Assembly: GCA_004352715.1 (NCBI GenBank)
Contig: SCFE01000096.1
Location: 896,342-960,341 of the forward strand
Source: Hofstenia miamia
Lineage: Eukaryota > Xenacoelomorpha > Acoela
Length of the DNA stretch: 64,000 nt
Direction: 5' to 3'
The notes under the pieces are model-generated. The model was not told the DNA's origin. It worked only from the letters and a program-made list of their open reading frames with translations, and did no database searches. Positions within the stretch are counted from its first letter, which is position 1. Each line of letters begins with the position of its first letter. Below are positions 61,370 through 64,000 of the stretch, piece by piece. The translations under genes were made by a program, and so were the position numbers.

Positions 61370-62450
61370 ACCGACAATAGGCTTTTGTAGTTGCCATTAA
61401 TTGTATATGCCACTGGGGAATTAATGGGCCAGTAATGTATATCCTACAGTAACCCATTGGTGAACCAATAATGGTCCATTAATGGGCCATTTGTGAGCCA
61501 AAAATCGGCTTTTGGTAGCAAATAGAGATTTTTGATAGCAGAGCATTACTTTTACTTATAAGACGACAATTTTATGTTGTTAAGCTGTTCAAACATTGCA
61601 GTTAAAACAAACACAAACCCAACAAAGGCAAGAAGGATATCTTTGAAATGCTACCAAACATAATCAATACAAACATTTAGTAGACATTTGAAAGAATGTC
61701 TTGTTTATAAGTGATAACAATAAGCGTCAAAATCTGCCAAATTTAACAAAAAAAATTAAATTTTAAAATTAAGTACACTTTTGAACTAGTACTTTCTTAA
61801 ATTGTCAAAAATCTCTTTTGCTCAATTGTAGCTTTTTATATAACAGTTAATTTTAAGGTGTTCGAAATATTCATGAGTAAATTATTTTTGAATTCATTTG
61901 GCAGGTACATTGAAATTTTTACAAAATAAAAATATCAAAAGAGCTTTTCGCAAATAATATTTTATATTTAAATGATCTAGGAATCAAAATAATGAAGTGA
62001 GTTATATTTTCAAGCAACAGCTCATTGATTTATTACTAATGTTGACACTGATGCCAGCAATGGTCACAAATACCACATTTTTCCTAAGAGCAGGCACTGA
62101 TGAATTTTATATTATGTGAATTGTAATTTGTATAGCATATTATCCTAAAAATGGAACATCTTGCTGCAAATCATTTAATTCATATATTATATACAATATA
62201 ATATTTTTTTTGTATGAATAGAATAGAATTTTAAGATTTTTCAAATTTTTTGTTTTGTTGATTATGGTTGGCGCATGCATGACCATTATTCGCCATTGAT
62301 CCCATTGGTTATCCGACAGCGCAATATCATTACTTGCATGAGACACAATTTGATAATGGTGACATACATTTGAAAGAACTCATAGTAATTAGAAGTTTTC
62401 CATTATAGAAACTTTCTTTTGTTTGAAAAATGGACCAATAATGGCCCAAC
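61370..62450. repeat. Cluster of AATGG(G/A)CCA motifs at both edges of a ~1.1-kb stretch
   Basis: The motif or a close variant occurs at about 61372, 61427, 61460, 61473 and 62430-62445, framing an AT-rich interior. It could be the subterminal repeat of a non-autonomous element; exact ends and target duplication were not found. Confidence 0.4.
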
Positions 62451-62553
62451 AATGTGATGTATTTGGGAATAACTAGATGTATTATAAAATTTCCCTATTT
62501 GTATTATTTGTGTACTTAAAATTTCACCTGCACAATTTGACTTTCAATGGTCA

Positions 62554-62880
62554 ACCTTAAACAGCCTGGCGTCCATTAAAGGACAAACCGTTTTTCCACA
62601 TTTACAAAGAATTTTCTCCAAGGCTTTTTCCAAATTTGATAATCTTGGGGCATGGGTAGGTCTTTTGGGAAACATACTTACTGCGATGTTGAAAATTTCT
62701 ATTAAAGCTTATTGCTGTGGCAGAGGTTGTTGAAAAGATTAATAAGTTTTCTTTGAAAATTTCGAATTTTTCGAAAAGATTTAAATTTTCTCCATGCTTA
62801 GTGTTAATATATTTAAAAGGTTTAGCCCCTGGAGGTTTCGCGCAACGGCACTCCTCAATGGGACAAAGCCAGCGTATGGA
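62554..62880 (+). repeat. Dispersed repeat family, copy 3
   Basis: Begins aaccttaaacagcctggcg (compare 40624) and contains gaaaagatttaaattttctc and aaaaggtttagcccctgga (compare 32780-32840). It ends just before the gag-like ORF. Confidence 0.6.
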
Positions 62881-62917
62881 TTTTAAATGAAAAAGAGAGA
62901 GGAGACTTTCCTCTATC

Positions 62918-63463
62918 ATGCGGTGCTTTCAGATGTTGCAAGTAGAAAGGTTACTAAAACTCAGTTCAAGAGAACAAACATATTTGAAATACAATTTATT
63001 CTTGCACATTTGCAAATGCCTACCAGAAATGATACATCAACAATTTCAAATTAAATGTGATGCAGATGACTCACTAGATAAAATGATTAGAAAAGGACTT
63101 GCAATACAAATAACAATGAAAAACAATGTGAGGATCAATGAAAAGTCAATGATTGGAAAGCTGGTAATAAATAACACAACACCTATGGTTAGCAAGTCAA
63201 TAGGAAAAGCACTGAATAAGAAATCAGGAGAGGAAATGATAAAAATAAAACTCAAGGATGGAACAATCAAACAGATAAAATGAAAGGACCTGAAATGCCA
63301 GATGTGCAGCAATAAGGGACATACAAAGAGATATTGCAAACGACAAATTAATTGGATAGAAGAAGAAGAGGCGTATTTTGATGAGGAGGATCTAATTGAA
63401 AATGAGGAGGAGCAAGAAAATGATGAAGAAACGGAATCTACAGAAATGGATGATTTAAACTAG
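62918..63463 (+). pseudogene. gag-like ORF with zinc knuckle, in-frame TGA
   Basis: The ORF runs from ATG at 62918 to TGA at 63281-63283. The same frame stays open for another 59 codons to TAG at 63461-63463. The downstream part holds a CCHC zinc knuckle, CQMCSNKGHTKRYC (C-x2-C-x4-H-x4-C), the nucleic-acid-binding motif of retrotransposon Gag proteins, followed by a strongly acidic tail rich in Glu and Asp. The upstream part is lysine-rich with no recognisable domain. There is no major homology block or protease; roughly 180 codons is short for Gag. Because the frame and motif continue cleanly past the TGA, this is most likely one protein interrupted by a single stop. A LINE ORF1 zinc-knuckle protein is an alternative. 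Confidence 0.55.
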
Positions 63464-63465
63464 AG

Positions 63466-63956
63466 TGTAGCATCTGCTACCAGGCATCAACAAAGTTAAT
63501 TATTCTTTCAAATCATTGTTTCCTGTTGGATGTGGGTAGGGATGCACTGATATTAATTCTTTACTTTGACGTGAGATACATTGTTATTAACTTTTAGTAA
63601 CTCCATACTATTTAGGTACACTGTTGTCACAGTTCCTCTCCATGATTCCACTATGGCGTCTGGCTGACTCAGATCTCTGAACCAATCCACATCTGTGTGC
63701 CTCCATTGTTGTTTGAGTAGTTCCAAGTCTCAGCTCAATGAGGTAACTTATGTGTTCCCTATCCTAACTCAGTGCAGCTCTCAAGGCTATATATAACTGA
63801 CTTAACTCAATTTCTGATGTATAATTTTGTACTTCTCAACCTGGCAGTGTCACTAGCTGCTTAATAAATATTACTTCAGCCATTACCAAAAACTATTGGC
63901 TTTAATTAACATAGATAAATAAAGTAACTAGTTACTTGCAGCTTCCTACCTTACAT
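63466..63956 (+). repeat. LTR-like segment
   Basis: Starts TGTAGCATCTGCTACC two bases after the gag-like stop codon and may end ...CTACCTTACA (TGTA...TACA). Inside, a TATA-like ctatatataac lies near 63789 and an AATAAATA polyadenylation-like signal near 63862, in the U3-R order of an LTR. No second copy exists in the window to confirm the borders. Confidence 0.4.
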
Positions 63957-64000
63957 TTAAATAACAATACATGTGTGGTCAATTTATCAGTCTAATTATA

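Noticed and set aside
1-64000. tRNA, rRNA or CRISPR-like arrays
   Set aside because: I looked for T-loop words, conserved rRNA stretches and spaced direct repeats. The repeats found are microsatellites, duplications or transposon ends.

Overview
The window reads as nuclear DNA from an invertebrate animal. It is strongly AT-rich, full of (TA)n microsatellites, and contains N-filled assembly gaps (7457-8456, 22787-23361, 44139-44260, 6197-6204 and single n at 4491, 5024, 37120). Almost everything recognisable is transposon-derived. I cannot name the species. A cnidarian such as Hydra, a tunicate or a flatworm would all fit the composition and repeat mix.

Only two ordinary-looking host genes are visible, both on the minus strand and both uninterrupted. 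One (34437-36077) encodes a type II membrane protein with three C-type-lectin-like domains. The other (50280-51326) encodes a class A seven-transmembrane receptor that lacks several class hallmarks. No rRNA, tRNA, operon or CRISPR structure was seen.

0-8.5 kb: a decayed LINE with a restriction-like endonuclease tail (2080-3412, +); a 1169-bp near-identical duplication (3322-4490 and 5025-6193) carrying a piggyBac-like TTAA mini-element in each copy; a decayed mariner transposase (6300-7285, -); then a 1-kb gap. 8.5-19 kb: two hAT-type non-autonomous elements with 8-bp target duplications (8780-9255 imperfect, 11171-11765 perfect, the latter next to a LINE fragment); a young GC-richer 5'-truncated LINE flanked by a 12-bp target duplication (15788-17646, -); an LTR-like or promoter-like segment on the minus strand (18381-18747).

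19-34 kb: LINE fragments (21810-22300 and 25200-26960, both -), a pogo/Tigger-like transposase tail with a PHD-like finger (23705-24293, -), hAT-like termini (29408-30092) and a hAT transposase tail (31189-31601, +). 34-45 kb: the lectin-domain gene, a 622-bp exact duplication joined by a single n, more LINE pieces, a 98-bp Harbinger-like fold-back MITE (40107-40210) and other inverted-repeat elements.

45-64 kb: the most complete decayed CR1/Jockey-like LINE (46700-49060, -), the receptor gene, a pogo-like MITE, a hAT transposase (54700-55553, +), a dispersed repeat family with three or four copies in the window, and at the right end a gag-like ORF with a zinc knuckle and an in-frame TGA lying directly against an LTR-like segment. 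The genes do not form a pathway; the window is a layered transposon landscape around two membrane-protein genes.
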